Source: Atherinomorus stipes
Lineage: Eukaryota > Chordata > Actinopteri > Atheriniformes > Atherinidae
Length of the DNA: 64,000 nucleotides
Reading direction: 5' to 3'
Assembly: GCA_023101725.1 (NCBI GenBank)
Contig: JALJCO010007112.1
Location: forward strand, 1 to 64,000
Position 1 is the first letter of the stretch. Each line of letters starts with the position of its first letter. The notes beneath the pieces were generated by a model, which was given only the letters and a program-made list of their open reading frames with translations, made no database searches and had not been told where the DNA came from. The position numbers and the translations under genes are program-made. Shown here one piece after another: positions 12,699 to 35,465 of the stretch.

Positions 12699-12729
<31 letters not shown>
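12601..12729. repeat. 28-bp tandem repeat and poly(T) 29
   Basis: Three to four units of catcatcttcatcctacctg followed by tactgcag, then T29 at 12701-12729. Confidence 0.9.
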
Positions 12730-13900
12730 CCTGTATGCAGATGTGGTGGAACTGGAGATTCTCATCATGGATCTGCAGCAGCTGTGTGATGCTGTTCGTG
12801 TAAATTTAGATTAAAACCTCTGAGGAATGTTTCCAGAATCTTGTTGAATCTATTAAAAACATCACCTGCACATTTTGATCAAATTGCACATTGTTTTAAA
12901 AGCAAACTGCTTCACAATCCACATTTTGCGCTCTGAGAGGCATTTTTGCAGAAATTAGGCTTGAAAATGGGATATTTTTCTTCTCTTGAAAGGGAAGGGG
13001 GAAAATGACATTTCTGTTGTGTTCCTGTTTTCATTGCAGGAGGTTTGAAGAACTCATGAAGGAGACACACAAAGAAAACATCCAGCAAGTGGAGAATTCT
13101 ACCGACAGCGCTACAGACATGAGCCTTTGTGAGTTTATGATGTCTGAGTGCTTCGGATGGCAAATTTCACCATCTTAAAAGCGATAAACCTCAGGGCAGA
13201 GTGATCGGTAGAGTTCAAAAGTTTAAGTGTTAAAGAGAGTGCAAGTCTGTAAATCGCTCCAGTTTAAGAATGACACACAAACAGCCCCAGCCCTCATCCT
13301 CCAGCTCAGCTCGGGCGTCAGTGTTCATTCATTTCCACTCTGGAGCATGTTTTCACTCACAATTTCTTCTTTTCTAATAAGCATGTACTGTACGTCCAAA
13401 ACATGCTGATGCTGAGAAAATCAAATCTGGTGCAGATTTAATGTAAAAACTCCTGGTCGGTGCTGTAAAATCTGAGGAATTTACTAGCAGAATGCAACAT
13501 GAGTGAATGTTATTAAGCAGCAGGAGACACGGGGGCATAGCGAGACTGAGAGCGCTGCAGCGAGACTCCAGAGACTAACGAGCTAACTGCAGGGCGCTCT
13601 TCCTCATGTGACTGCTGTAATTGGGTCAGTCAGTACCCTGCATGGTGGTGCTGCTGCTGTCTGACAGCTCGGCCCCCACCACGCTGCTGATGGAGGCCAC
13701 AGCAGCCCGAGCTGCCTCCCACCAGCTCAACATCTGCTCACCCGGTGCACAGGTGGAGGCGCTGCCATGCTCGTGGTCAGCAGGTTTACGACACCTGCAC
13801 ACGTGTAGGAGCTGTCAATCACAGATGTGTCGATCTGTAGGAACTGACGTCATGAAGGAAGAAGGGAGGACACTTCCCCCACAGCCGGGGTGTCCAAACA
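12730..13900. other. no recognisable gene
   Basis: A frame on the minus strand (about 13770-13620: QMLSWWEAARAAVASISSVV to a TGA) has even, protein-like composition, but I cannot assign it to a family and see no convincing splice context. Confidence 0.4.
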
Positions 13901-13904
13901 CACA

Positions 13905-14350
13905 AGGAACAGCACCACCCTTACCAAAAACGAGTACTCCTTAAGTACATGTCATTAAGTATACTCAAGTATATCCCCTAAGTGTACTTTTATTTAGCAA
14001 GTGCACTGCTATCAGTGTACTACCAGTATACTAACATGTGTACTTCTTGGGACTAAATTGGCCCAATTTAAGTATTTAAAAGTATACTTTTAAGTATACT
14101 TAAAGTAATCTTCTGGTATACTGTGAGTGTTCTAAAACTTCAAGCTTACATTTATTTTTAGAAAGTACACTTTAAAGTATACTTCTAGGTATACTGTTAG
14201 TTTTCTAGAGTAAAACTTTAAGTCTCTTTCCTGCAAAGTCACTTTTAAGTATACTAAAAGTATTCTTCTTTGTATACTGTTAGTTTTCTAGAGTAACTTC
14301 TCAGCCTTTAAGAAAGTGCTTTTAAGTATACAGAAAGTTAGGTTAGTTTA
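13905..14350. repeat. AAGTATACTT-rich repeat, DNA-element type
   Basis: More than a dozen copies of the palindromic word agtatact, with ttctagagtaa and gtatactgttagttttctag blocks repeated two or three times. This resembles a dispersed fish repeat made of short palindromes. Confidence 0.7.
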
Positions 14351-14635
14351 GGTGAGTTTACTGATAATACACTATGTTTAGTGTTTAAAATACATACAAA
14401 AAAATCGAAAAATAGTTAGGGTTTATTTGCTCCACAAATGGCAGTAACATTTAAACCTTAGTACAAAGAAACAGTAGTTGAAAATGCACTATGAATGTCT
14501 CTATTAAAGTATATTGTCTGAAGTTTAAATATAAGTATAGGCTAAATATGTTAAACTCTAGTATATTTATAAGTAAATGCAAGTAACTTTGTTAAGTAAT
14601 GATAGTCATATAAATAGTAACTGAAAGTTGAAGAA

Positions 14636-15070
14636 AGGGGGGGGACACGAAAAGGGATGCGGAGGGGTGAAGGCTGGAGAAGGGGAGAAGGAAGCTGACT
14701 AGAGAGGGGGGAAATCCACACACAATCCCCCGGCGGGGGCTGTGGTGTGTCTTGGTGGGTTGCTGGTTGTTTCGGGTGCTAGAGCGTAGGGGTCCACAAA
14801 AGGTAAAGAAAGGGATAGGGTGAGAATTAAGCTGAAAGGGGGCGCGCTCAGCGTACCCGGGGTAAGAGGTGGGGAGGAAAATGCCATGGTCCTGTAAACC
14901 TCGGAGTGTGGGGGAAACGGGGGGGGTGGGGGAGGGGGCAGGGGGGGAGGGCGTGTGGGCCGGGGGAAGGGGGGGGCCGGTGGGACTAGGGCTTCGAGTC
15001 CGGGGGGGGTAGGCGGGGGGGGGCGGGCGCCGGGGAGGGGGGGGTGTGGGGGGGGGGGGGGGGGCCCGCA
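14636..15070. repeat. G-rich low-complexity tract
   Basis: The plus strand is dominated by runs of 4-18 G, densest at 14915-15064. The long minus-strand frame here (15086-14592) is only poly-Pro low complexity. Could be G-quadruplex DNA or an assembly problem. Confidence 0.85.
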
Positions 15071-15074
15071 AGGG

Positions 15075-16912
15075 CGCCGCGGTCACAATGATGAAGAATC
15101 CTTCTAAACGTTCCTGGATCAGAAGGTGATCGGATCAACACCAACATTTAACGGGTTCGTCCTTGGACTGAGACACACGGCTGGTGAAGACTTCAGGTCA
15201 ATCCGTCCAGAACTTTTTCAGTAAAGTTGCTGACAGACAGACGGGCGGACGGACAAACCAACGCTACTGAAAACATTACCTCCTTAGCGGAGGAGGAAAA
15301 CCTCAGTAACACCAGTGACATAAACAAGACAAAAGATGCTTATTAATTACTGATTTACTGATTCTCATCGGTGTTTCCCATAAGGAAGGTAACACCAGTG
15401 ACAGTTTTCACACTGCATTTTTACAAAATGGCTGGTGCAGAGCATGACACCACATGTTAATCATGATTATTCTTTAAATTATGTCATCTGATACATTTGA
15501 ATTTAATTCATTTGTAATTCCCTGCAGATAAAGTAAGAAACACCAGTGATGTCACTAAAAGCGTCACAAAAAATCCTAATAAATGTTAATATTTCTGTAA
15601 ACTGAAAAGTCACAATGGTCTTACCTCTTCAGGAAAGAGGTCAAAGGGCGTCAGGTGATGTCATCAGTTTGATTTCTTTTTCCAAAATAAAAGACTTTTG
15701 TTGCATGGTAACACCATTGACATGACTGTGGGGGACGACTACTTTTTAAATATATTTCATATTAATTTGACATTTTGTTTGAATATATCATTTACATCAT
15801 ATATCTAACAGTTATTTATACATTTTTGCATTTTGAATGATAGAAAATCACATTTTTAAAATCAATATACAGCACTTTCTCTCCATTGATGACTGTGGGG
15901 ACGAGCACGTTGTGGTGGTTGGGGTTCTAAATAATTGAATGAAAAGCAAATATTATCGAGCTGATGGCTCCAAACAGTGTGATTGTTAAAATTATTATTA
16001 TTATTATTATCATTATTATTTTTAAAGTAAACACTTAAAAAATGTTAAAAACCTACATTTTTTTCAAGAGTAATATTTCTCTAAAGGCTAGGGGCAAAAA
16101 AAAAAAATGGAAGTTTCTGTAGAATGAGCCAAAAATAAGGCTCATCCCAAGTTTACAGACCAGATCATCCATCTTTTAGACCTGTCTGTTAAATAAAAGT
16201 TCAAACAAATTAACAAACCGTCGAATCATTTTATAAATTGTGTTTTAGAAATTTCTTTCAGGGATTGTAGCATGCGCCTATCAGTGGATGGTCTGAAGAT
16301 TCACTGACAAAGTCTTTCACTATTTAGTCTTTGTGTCGTGTAAAATTCAATTTAAAGTGATCTTTGAGGTTTTTAGTGTGCTGAAAAGGCAGTTTGCCGA
16401 TAATTGAGCTCCTGGTTGGCCATGAACTAAAGTGATGTAAACATTGGCTGGATAACGGGAGCCTAAAGCTGACTGAAGCGAGCGCACACAGCTGTGAGTC
16501 TCTGCTCTACACACTAATGAATGTTTACATCAAACGCTGTCAGCCGAGTGGGCGTTAACTGGAGAGCCACCATACTTTTTAGTTACTGTTCATCTTTTCT
16601 TTTTCAAGGTTTTCACTGTAATTATGGAGCTTTCTCCAGAAGCCGCCCTTAAACCATTCCTGTGTATGTGACCCAGATCATGGTTGAATAAGGAAAAAGG
16701 TGTTGTGTTGGTATTTGAAAGTTTTCCCTGGATTGAGGCCACTCACCTTGAATTTACCTGAAAAGACCTTACTTCTACGTCAGTAATCTCTTTTCTTAAA
16801 TTAAATGATAATACATTCATTATAATCGCCAAATAAACTAAACTACATTAAATTTATATCATTCTGAAAGCTGTGAGTAGGAAAGTGAATAAAAAGGAGC
16901 CTCATTTCCTCT
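15075..16912. other. intergenic DNA with a spaced motif
   Basis: The motif taacaccagtgaca or close variants occurs near 15306, 15390, 15537 and 15709, so part of it may be an old repeat. An ATT microsatellite lies at about 15990-16020. Otherwise nothing is recognised. Confidence 0.5.
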
Positions 16913-16913
16913 A

Positions 16914-17476
16914 CACACTCAGAAACAGAGGTACGAGACAGAAACATTTCTGTACCTGTACGTACATGTATTACAAATGTTCTTTCAAAAGTACAATATT
17001 GGTCTTTATGAGGCCAGAAGTACTTACATACTATGAAAAAGGGCCCAAAGTAATATAAAGTACAAATTTGTACCATTTCAACCCAAAGGGTACCTGCAGC
17101 ATTGAAAAATCTCCGTAGCTTGTACAATAACTATAAATAGCAGTACTTCTAAACAGTAGTATAATTATAGTTATACTATGATTTTCATAATAATCATAGT
17201 AATAATTATATGTATAATTATATATGTGTTTGGCCTAATATTTCTATAATAATTATTCATTTATTATTAGCATCTTTGATTGTGGTCATAATCTCTATTT
17301 TATTGACTTTTATTCATCATTTTTAATCGGTTTAATTACACTTTATTAACTCATACAGCTTGATAAGGTACAAAAATGGACCATGAAGGTACAGAAATGT
17401 CTTTCAGAAAGGAACCCCCCAGAGACAAGCTTTGTACCCTTTTAAGTACAAACTGGTACCTCTATTTTTGAGTGTG
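16914..17476. mobile_element. family A MITE, copy 2
   Basis: TA (16912-16913) precedes the left end CACACTCAGAAACAGAGGTA; the right end is GTACCTCTATTTTTGAGTGTG. It is 563 bp. It lies just beyond the inferred end of the ski transcript. Confidence 0.86.
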
Positions 17477-17582
17477 TGTATATTAATGAGAAATAAAATG
17501 AAGTTTTTGATTTTAGCAAATATTATGTTTCTAAATCAGAAAGTGAAAGAAGAATCTGGGCCATTCAGTCTGGACAAACAAC

Positions 17583-17588
17583 TTTATT
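17583..17588 (-). terminator. candidate distal poly(A) signal AATAAA of ski
   Basis: On the minus strand AATAAA is followed 10-30 nt later by a CA-containing stretch suitable for cleavage, and then by a U/C-rich segment (attcttctttcactttctg) that could be the downstream element. No transposon lies between the stop codon side and this point in the last 2.6 kb, which fits a transcript end here. It needs RNA evidence. Confidence 0.5.
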
Positions 17589-18244
17589 TCTGGTAATGCA
17601 TCTATACACTGTACATTCAGTCACTGTAGTATATAAGCATAGCTATTTTCAAACATAATCTCATAAAGTCCTTTACTTTACAATATAGTCCGTGTCATTA
17701 GAGAAGGGAACGTTGTCATTTGAGGAGGAAAAGGCGTAAAAAGATGAAGGGAAACGGGAGACAGATGAATAAGCAGAGCGGTTTTTCCATACTGTATATG
17801 AAGCATCAATAAATGGGAAAGCTTGCCTCTTACATAAAAAATATTCTATAACTGTATATAGCATTAGCAGCAGCACAGGGCTAAAATGATACGAGTATGA
17901 CGGGAAACAATCTGCATGATGTCGTGTGTGTCAGAGAGAGACCCATACTGCAGGTCTGTTATACAATACTGAACATACCGCTAAAACATACGTATGAACT
18001 GGTGAAAAATACAAGTCAAATTAAAAAGAATGTACAGTAAAAAAAAGAAAAAGGGAAGAAAAAGGTTAACATGTTTATGTTGGGAATATTATCTTATGCA
18101 CTGCATCAACTGTTTCTGAAGCATTTTAGTCAAAACACAAACTTAAAAAAACAAAAAGAAAAAAACAGCTATTGTAAGAAAAGATATTTTTCAAAAAGGA
18201 AACACCATGTACATATATTATACAATATTGTAAATGAAAAAAAA

Positions 18245-18252
18245 TATTTACA
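18245..18252 (-). promoter_or_regulatory. Pumilio response element TGTAAATA
   Basis: The octamer TGTAAATA in the sense of the ski transcript fits the vertebrate Pumilio consensus TGTANATA, which promotes mRNA decay and translational repression. It is one of four such sites in the inferred 3'UTR. Confidence 0.45.
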
Positions 18253-18399
18253 TTTGTAAATTCTTATTCAAATCTTCACACTGGCTAGTATTTTTGTATT
18301 AATATGGAGCATTATTGCTGCTTTACCGCCCATTACTTAGCAAAATGACTTTCCTTTAGAAAACAAGACATTGTTTAAACAGCTTTTGTCTTTTTGCAC

Positions 18400-18436
18400 G
18401 GGGGGCGCCGAGAGCCAAATGTAGTCGGCGCCCCCC
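18400..18436 (-). other. perfect GC-rich hairpin in the ski 3'UTR
   Basis: GGGGGGCGCCGA (18400-18411) pairs perfectly with TCGGCGCCCCCC (18425-18436) across a 13-nt loop. The surroundings are AT-rich, so the stem stands out. It could form in the transcript as a stable regulatory structure. It is not a recognised class of RNA element. Confidence 0.6.
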
Positions 18437-18632
18437 TTTTTGTAGAAAACTGTGAGTAACATAAACTACACATAGGCTATTAAGTCTTTGAGCATAAAAA
18501 CGACTACAAAATGTACCAATTTAGGTCTGCGGACGTGACAGACGTGTTCAGCGGGCAACATCAGTAATGTTGGATAAGAAAAATGGGCGCGACGCCCTCT
18601 GCATCCCCTCAGCAAACTGGGAATTAACAGTT

Positions 18633-18640
18633 TATATACA
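18633..18640 (-). promoter_or_regulatory. Pumilio response element TGTATATA
   Basis: The octamer TGTATATA, transcript sense, is the strongest form of the Pumilio consensus. It lies about 200 nt 5' (in the transcript) of the GC-rich hairpin at 18400-18436. Confidence 0.45.
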
Positions 18641-19435
18641 ACTCATAGTAACAATTAAATTCAAGATCTTCTATAAAAATTGTCTGAACATGCATATCAT
18701 CGATTTCCAAATGAAAAAAAAAAAGCCTTGAGCGTCTTAGCAATGTTCAATTGTTCTCTGCATTGAAGAAGAAAAATATTTGTAAACCAGTTAGTTTTTT
18801 TTTTTTTCTTTTTTTTTTTTTTGGAATACTGATTAAAAGAGCTGCAGAGACGGGCAAGCCCCGCCCCCCACCCCGTTTTCCTACTCTGGAAACCTTTCGC
18901 CCACATCCAGGCACTTGAGGTTGTCCAGCATCACATAGATTTTTGTTTTGTTTTTCATGCAGGTGTGAAGTTTTTTTGTTTTTTCCTTTTTTTCATTAAA
19001 AACAAAATACAGCTTTTTTTTCTTTCATAATCATTTCCTCTGCTAAATAAGGAGAGTTGCTTTATATTGCATAACACAATGAAAACCCTTACATGTACAG
19101 TATCAATCAATGCCCAATAACTGACTAAATGTATGGCAAACTTCTCAAATCTCATGCACAACGAAAAATATGAGTTTTTCTATTGGGAAAAAGTGAACAT
19201 AAGCAAGCAATCAAAGACCTCCACATTTAAAACATCAACCAAAGCAAAGAGGAAAAAAACAGCATTAACATAATATACATTCTGACTGCATTGTACCCAC
19301 TGTGCGGCGGCAGATTCACGGCCCCCGCTCCCACTCTACTCCCGTAACAGTTCAGCTTCCGTCCAAAGCGCTGTGCGTCCGCAACGTAACCCCCACATGG
19401 CATCAGCAAGCAACACCTCCACCGTTTTCTTCCCC

Positions 19436-19480
19436 TTTATTTACAATACTTTGCCGTAAGAAAACAGAACATTATTTATT
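19436..19480 (-). terminator. candidate proximal poly(A) signals (two AATAAA)
   Basis: Two AATAAA hexamers on the minus strand, at 19441-19436 and 19480-19475, lie about 1.9 kb after the ski stop codon. Use of them would give a short 3'UTR lacking the GC hairpin and two of the Pumilio-type sites. Only the hexamers are seen; use is unproven. Confidence 0.3.
19438..19445 (-). promoter_or_regulatory. Pumilio response element TGTAAATA
   Basis: The octamer TGTAAATA, transcript sense, overlaps the proximal AATAAA at 19441-19436, so a bound Pumilio protein could in principle interfere with cleavage there. The motif is seen; the interaction is speculation. Confidence 0.4.
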
Positions 19481-19653
19481 GGCGTATAATCAACAGAATG
19501 CTTACTGGGTTTATATGGCAGCAGTCGTCTATACGATGGTATCAAAGAAAGATTTAAACACAATAGTGGGAGTACAATGCATTACAACAGTATTTTGTTA
19601 TGACAAAGTGCGATTCATTATTGTAAAGTACAAAAAGAAAAAACCCATATTCA

Positions 19654-19661
19654 TATTTACA
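19654..19661 (-). promoter_or_regulatory. Pumilio response element TGTAAATA
   Basis: The octamer TGTAAATA, transcript sense, is the first of the four sites after the stop codon, about 1.7 kb into the inferred 3'UTR. Confidence 0.4.
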
Positions 19662-20227
19662 AACCTTAATTTAATTAAAATGAACATTTTTGTGGTTATT
19701 GACGAGTGTCCATCCAGCCCACTTCCTCTTCACAGATGACGTCACTGAAGTAAAAACACGCCATCCGTTGTTCAGATATTACAATATAAAAAAAACACAA
19801 GGACATGCTCACATCTGGAGTATTTACCTGTTATAGAAGATTAAACTTCTGGGTTTTCACCCAAAATGTAAAAAAACACAAAAGAAATGGCAACCTGGTG
19901 TGTTTGTGGAGACTGCTGGACATGAAGTGCTCGCTATAGAAGGTGCCTAAACTTCCAGTCCTGTTAAAAACCAAAATCTGAGTGTAAATAAAGATGTCCC
20001 TGTGAGGAAAAGGTGTCCAGTCCTTTGGTGGACTGCGATGGCCCCTGAAACACCACAAACCACGGTGGCACTGTGGGAAGTCCACTCGCATGTTTAGTTC
20101 ATCTTATTTCTGGTTTAGATTTTTTTAGACTTCAACAGCACAGAAGAACAAAGAAACCTCTTTTTGTTTATAACACATCGCTATGTAGGCTCTGAAATAG
20201 CTTATAAGTCTCTGGACTCGTCGCTGT

Positions 20228-20965
20228 TTGCTGTGGTGGAGACGTGGGTGAGGGACATGGGTTTGGATGGAGACATGGGCAGGAGATGGGGCGGAGATGT
20301 GGGTGTGGGACATGGGCGTGGGTGGAGACATGGGCAGGAGATGGGGCGGAGAGGTGGGCGTGGGCGGAGATGTGAGCGGGCATATGGGCAGGAGGCGTGG
20401 GCGTGGGATGGGGGTGGAGACGTGGGCAGGAGATGGGGTGGAGATGTGGGTGTGGGACATGGGTTTGGATGGAGACATGGGCAGGAGATGGGGCGGAGAG
20501 GTGGACGTGGGCGGAGATGTGGGCGGACACATGGGCAGGAGGCGTGGGCGTGGGATGAGGGTGGGGACGTGGGCAGGAGATGGGTGAAGAGGTGGGGGTG
20601 GGCGGAGATGTGGGCGGACACATGGGCAGGAGGCGTGGGATGGGGGTGGAGATGTGTGCAGGAGATGGGTGGAGAGGTGGGGGTAAGTGGAGACATAGGC
20701 AGGAGATGGGGCTGAGAAGTGTGCAGGAGGCGTGGGACAGGGGTGGAGATGTGGGCAGGAGATGGGTGGAGACGAGGGTGGGAGACATAAGTGGGGGATG
20801 TAGGTGGGGGACATGGCGGGTGAAGATGTGGGTGGGGGACGTCGACAGGAAAAGTGGGCGGGGACGTAGCAGGGACATGGTGAGTGAAGCTGTGGGTGGA
20901 GATGTGGGCGGGGGACGTGGCGGGGACATGGTGGGTGAAGATGTGGGCGGGAAGTGGCGATGTGT
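20228..20965. repeat. minisatellite with 147-bp higher-order unit
   Basis: This is a purine-rich (plus strand) tandem array of gatgtgggtgtgggacatggg-like words. The word aggagatgg recurs at 20281, 20335, 20428, 20483, 20575, 20660, 20701 and 20757. Spacings 54, 93, 55 and 92 show a 147-bp higher-order unit present twice (20281-20427, 20428-20574) and then decaying. All long open frames here are low-complexity Pro/His or Gly/Arg translations and are not genes. The array sits in the inferred 3'UTR. Confidence 0.9.
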
Positions 20966-21035
20966 GTAAGCCCCGCCCCCTCCATCAGCCCCAGGGATTA
21001 TATAACAGGAAGCTTTACGCTACAGTTATTAGCCC

Positions 21036-21065
21036 AGTCCAGGTCCAGGTCCAGGTCCAGGTCCA
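21036..21065. repeat. CCAGGT hexamer repeat
   Basis: About five tandem copies of ccaggt lie in the first 320 bases of the inferred 3'UTR. Confidence 0.85.
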
Positions 21066-21350
21066 CATGTTCGAGTGTGATCCAGTTCTCAGTTCTGTGA
21101 GGGGACAGCGAGGCGGAGCTGGATTTTACTTGTCCTCCGGGGGAACCACTCACTAGACTCTTAATGGGCTGGACAAGGAGGATGAGGGGGACGAGGAGGA
21201 CGAGGGGGCAGCTCCTGGTTCCCCCTGTCTGTGTGTGTGTGTGTGTGACAGTGACAGGGGAACCATGTGGCCCACTCAAGACTCCTGGGTGTGTTTAATG
21301 GTCTGAAACTGGCGTCCTATGGGATGGTGCTGACTGGAGGGGGGGCTGGT

Positions 21351-32882
<11,532 letters not shown>

Positions 32883-33524
32883 CTGAAAGAAGAGGACATG
32901 GTTTCATTAGTTGACATGAGCCGGTTTCTACGTACACAGTCCAACAGAGAACATGCTGACCAAAGAGAAGAGAGGGCGGCTTTAGAGGGATAGATGCGCT
33001 ACGTTTATGTGCAGTAGGAGAAAATGACGTTTGCGAACACTGAAAGAGGAAGGTCCTGAAAATAAAAACTCTGTAAAACGTGCTTTTAAATGGAAGATGC
33101 AGATCAGAGAAATGCTGGAAGTTGGAGGTCGAGCCCGGCGGACTGGGGTCAACCCTCGCCGAGATAATCTGAGATCATCCAGACCTGTTGGGCCAGAGTC
33201 CTGCAGGTTTTAGAGGTTTCCCTGCAACACACCTGAGTCACATGAATGCATCAGAGGCTGGTGCAGAAGTTAGTCAGCTGTTGGATGGATTTGAGTTAAA
33301 GGGCCCATTTTCGCCATATTGACTTTTCTAAGTTCTTGACATGATCTTCTGGGGTGTTTTAACTTACAAAGAGGCTAAAAATGTCCATAAAAACCAACTT
33401 CGTAGTTATTAAGAGTCTTTAAGACTTTTAAATGAAGCATTTTTTATGATCGGCCTGACTTCATTCATCCGTCACTGGCTGGTCTCTCCAGTCTGGACCA
33501 CCTTCCACTTCCACATACGGATGC

Positions 33525-33620
33525 ACCACATTGGAATTTTGCCCGATATCCAATATACCGATATTTTCAAACTCATGTGGCCAATAACCGATATCTATAT
33601 TGATATTAAAGTTGAAAAAT
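33525..33620. repeat. hAT-like fragment
   Basis: The blocks ggatgcaccacattggaatt, cccgatatccaatataccga and tgtggccaataaccgatat match the element start at 38371. Only one end is present. Confidence 0.5.
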
Positions 33621-33804
33621 AAATGATGTAATATTCATTCCTTGTGCAAAATTAGAAAAACATCTCAACTTGTGTTTATGTAGAACAAAACTTTATCAGT
33701 TGTTCAAACAAATCAAAAAGGATATGTGTGTTTTATCCTAGAACCACCTGGATTTTCTTCCCTCTGAGGAAAAAACCCCCACACAATACCCAAAAACATT
33801 AAGA

Positions 33805-33999
33805 CAGGGGTGTCCAGAGTCAGTCCTCGAGGGCCACAATCCTGCAGCTTTCCCATGTCTCCCTGCTCCAACACACCTGACTCAGATGATGAGTCATTGT
33901 GCAGAACTTCATAGGCTGTTAGATTCATTACATTTAAGTCAAGTGTGCTGGTGCAAGGAGGCATGGAAAACCAGCGGGACCCTCGAGGACCGACCCCTG
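33805..33999. mobile_element. hAT-type MITE with perfect 8-bp duplication
   Basis: The termini are CAGGGGTGTCCAGAGTCAGT and GAGGACCGACCCCTG, flanked by CATTAAGA on both sides (33797-33804, 34000-34007). It is 195 bp and non-coding. Confidence 0.88.
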
Positions 34000-34700
34000 C
34001 ATTAAGATATCAAAGAATAATGGACGGATCGTCCACTGAAGTGTTCAGGCGCATGACCGTGATGATGGAAAGCTGGTAAGCTAGCTTTATAATAGCTTTG
34101 GATAAAAGAGATGAAGAACCTCAGTGTTGTATCAGATCATCTGGGGCATAAATTTGTCTCAGATGATTGTGTCAAACATGGTTCCTATCAAGGTCGTCCC
34201 TCATGTGCGAACGCACACTGATGGGGAAGGTAGTTCTGATAACTAAACTCCAGACGGGTAGTTATAGGAACTGATCCGAGAACCTCTCTGTCTGACTGCA
34301 CCTATGGTTTCATGCTCCAGAGGAGCTGGAGGTGTGAGGGTCCTGATGGCCCAGCGCTCCACGGGTAGCAGAAAACGGAGGACAGTTATCAGGGGTGTGA
34401 AAACTGTCACACGCCTGTTTTAATCCAATCTGGACAGAAAACCGTCTCCTTCACTGAACCTGAACGTCCTCCTGCATCACGGACTCTTCTGACTGAGTCC
34501 GGCGGGAAGACGGGAAAGTGAGCGAGGACAGCTGCTGCGTCGTCTAGCCACGCTGCTTCCCTGGGGGTGGGGGGCGGCTATGATTACACAGACGTGGCAA
34601 AGCGTGACACGCTGCCAGCATCTCCCCCCACACACACCTGGGCTGAGTGTGTGTTTTCAGATTCCTGAGGGAGATCCTCCAGAGAGAAAACACGAGCAAG

Positions 34701-34702
<2 letters not shown>

Positions 34703-34753
<51 letters not shown>
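34703..34753. repeat. (GA)n microsatellite, about 25 units
   Basis: An uninterrupted AG run. Long open frames across it are artefacts. Confidence 0.95.
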
Positions 34754-34755
<2 letters not shown>

Positions 34756-34901
34756 CACAGGCTGGAAATGTGACCAGTTTGACAGAAGCAGTCAGCATCA
34801 ACACACCATGTGACCTCCATCCAGCACATGACCCAGGAAGCATGAAACACATCAAACATGTCAGACAGCAGTGTAATCATGTGTTTCCTCCAGCTCTGCT
34901 G

Positions 34902-34918
34902 CCCCCCCCCCCCCCCCC
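34902..34918. repeat. poly(C) run, 17 bases
   Basis: A homopolymer, one of a set of unusually long G/C runs in this window. Confidence 0.9.
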
Positions 34919-35010
34919 AGCCCAACTCCATCTGCACGGAAAACCAGAGATCTCAGAAAATCACGTCCACGGGCTTTTACATCCTTCTAGAAATGTCCAG
35001 CCTCTCTCTG

Positions 35011-35419
35011 CTGTGTGTGTGTGTGTGTGTGGCAGTTTGTGACAGCCACAGCTTGGAGAGGCTGAGGTCATCGCCACAACGCTGGCCGAGCAGGGCGGGG
35101 GGGACAAACCCCCGCTTGTCTGTCTGCATGGGCGTATCAGTGTGTGACAGACTGACACACACACTGGCCCAGTCACCTCTCGCCTCCTCTCTTGGCTGCC
35201 CATGAGCAAACACACCTAGCTGTACTGGATCCTGTGTGTGACAAGTGTGTGACACATAGTGGTGTGCGTGTGCATGTGTGTGTGTGTGTGTGTGTGTGCA
35301 TGAACTTGGTAGCTTCCCCAGAAATAGAAAGACACACACATGCACACAAAGTCAACAGCACGCCTAAATATAAACACACCAGCTACCAGACAGCTCCGCT
35401 GGCACTCCCCGATCAGGCA

Positions 35420-35463
<44 letters not shown>
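35011..35463. repeat. cluster of GT and CA microsatellites
   Basis: (GT)n at 35011-35030, (GT)n at 35275-35298 and (CA)n at 35421-35463 lie within 450 bp, with degenerate CA-rich DNA between them. Confidence 0.9.

Positions 35464-35465
<2 letters not shown>

Larger units (their letters stand above)
17560..21350 (-). other. ski: ski 3'UTR (inferred, about 3.8 kb)
   Basis: This is the region between the ski stop codon and an AATAAA on the same strand at 17588-17583. Support: from about 17580 to 20220 I recognise no transposon copy, although dispersed repeats are dense elsewhere in the left half. It is AT-rich and carries several Pumilio-type sites in the transcript sense. Long 3'UTRs are usual for vertebrate ski genes. 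A minisatellite (20228-20965) and a hexamer repeat (21036-21065) lie close to the stop. A family A MITE starts about 80-100 bp beyond the proposed end. The extent is inference. Confidence 0.6.

Noticed and set aside
13621..13944. Possible small gene on the plus strand or an exon on the minus strand
   Set aside because: Composition is protein-like, but I recognise no family, see no clear splice pair and cannot exclude repeat origin.
14592..15086. 164-codon Pro-rich frame on the minus strand
   Set aside because: It is the translation of the G-rich tract; composition alone explains the lack of stops.
18361..18441. Hairpin plus T run resembling a bacterial terminator
   Set aside because: The genome is vertebrate, and the T run follows on the plus strand, opposite to ski transcription.
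20125..20985. Open frames up to 286 codons on both strands
   Set aside because: They run through the G-rich minisatellite, have Pro/His or Gly/Arg low-complexity content on all strands and no family resemblance.
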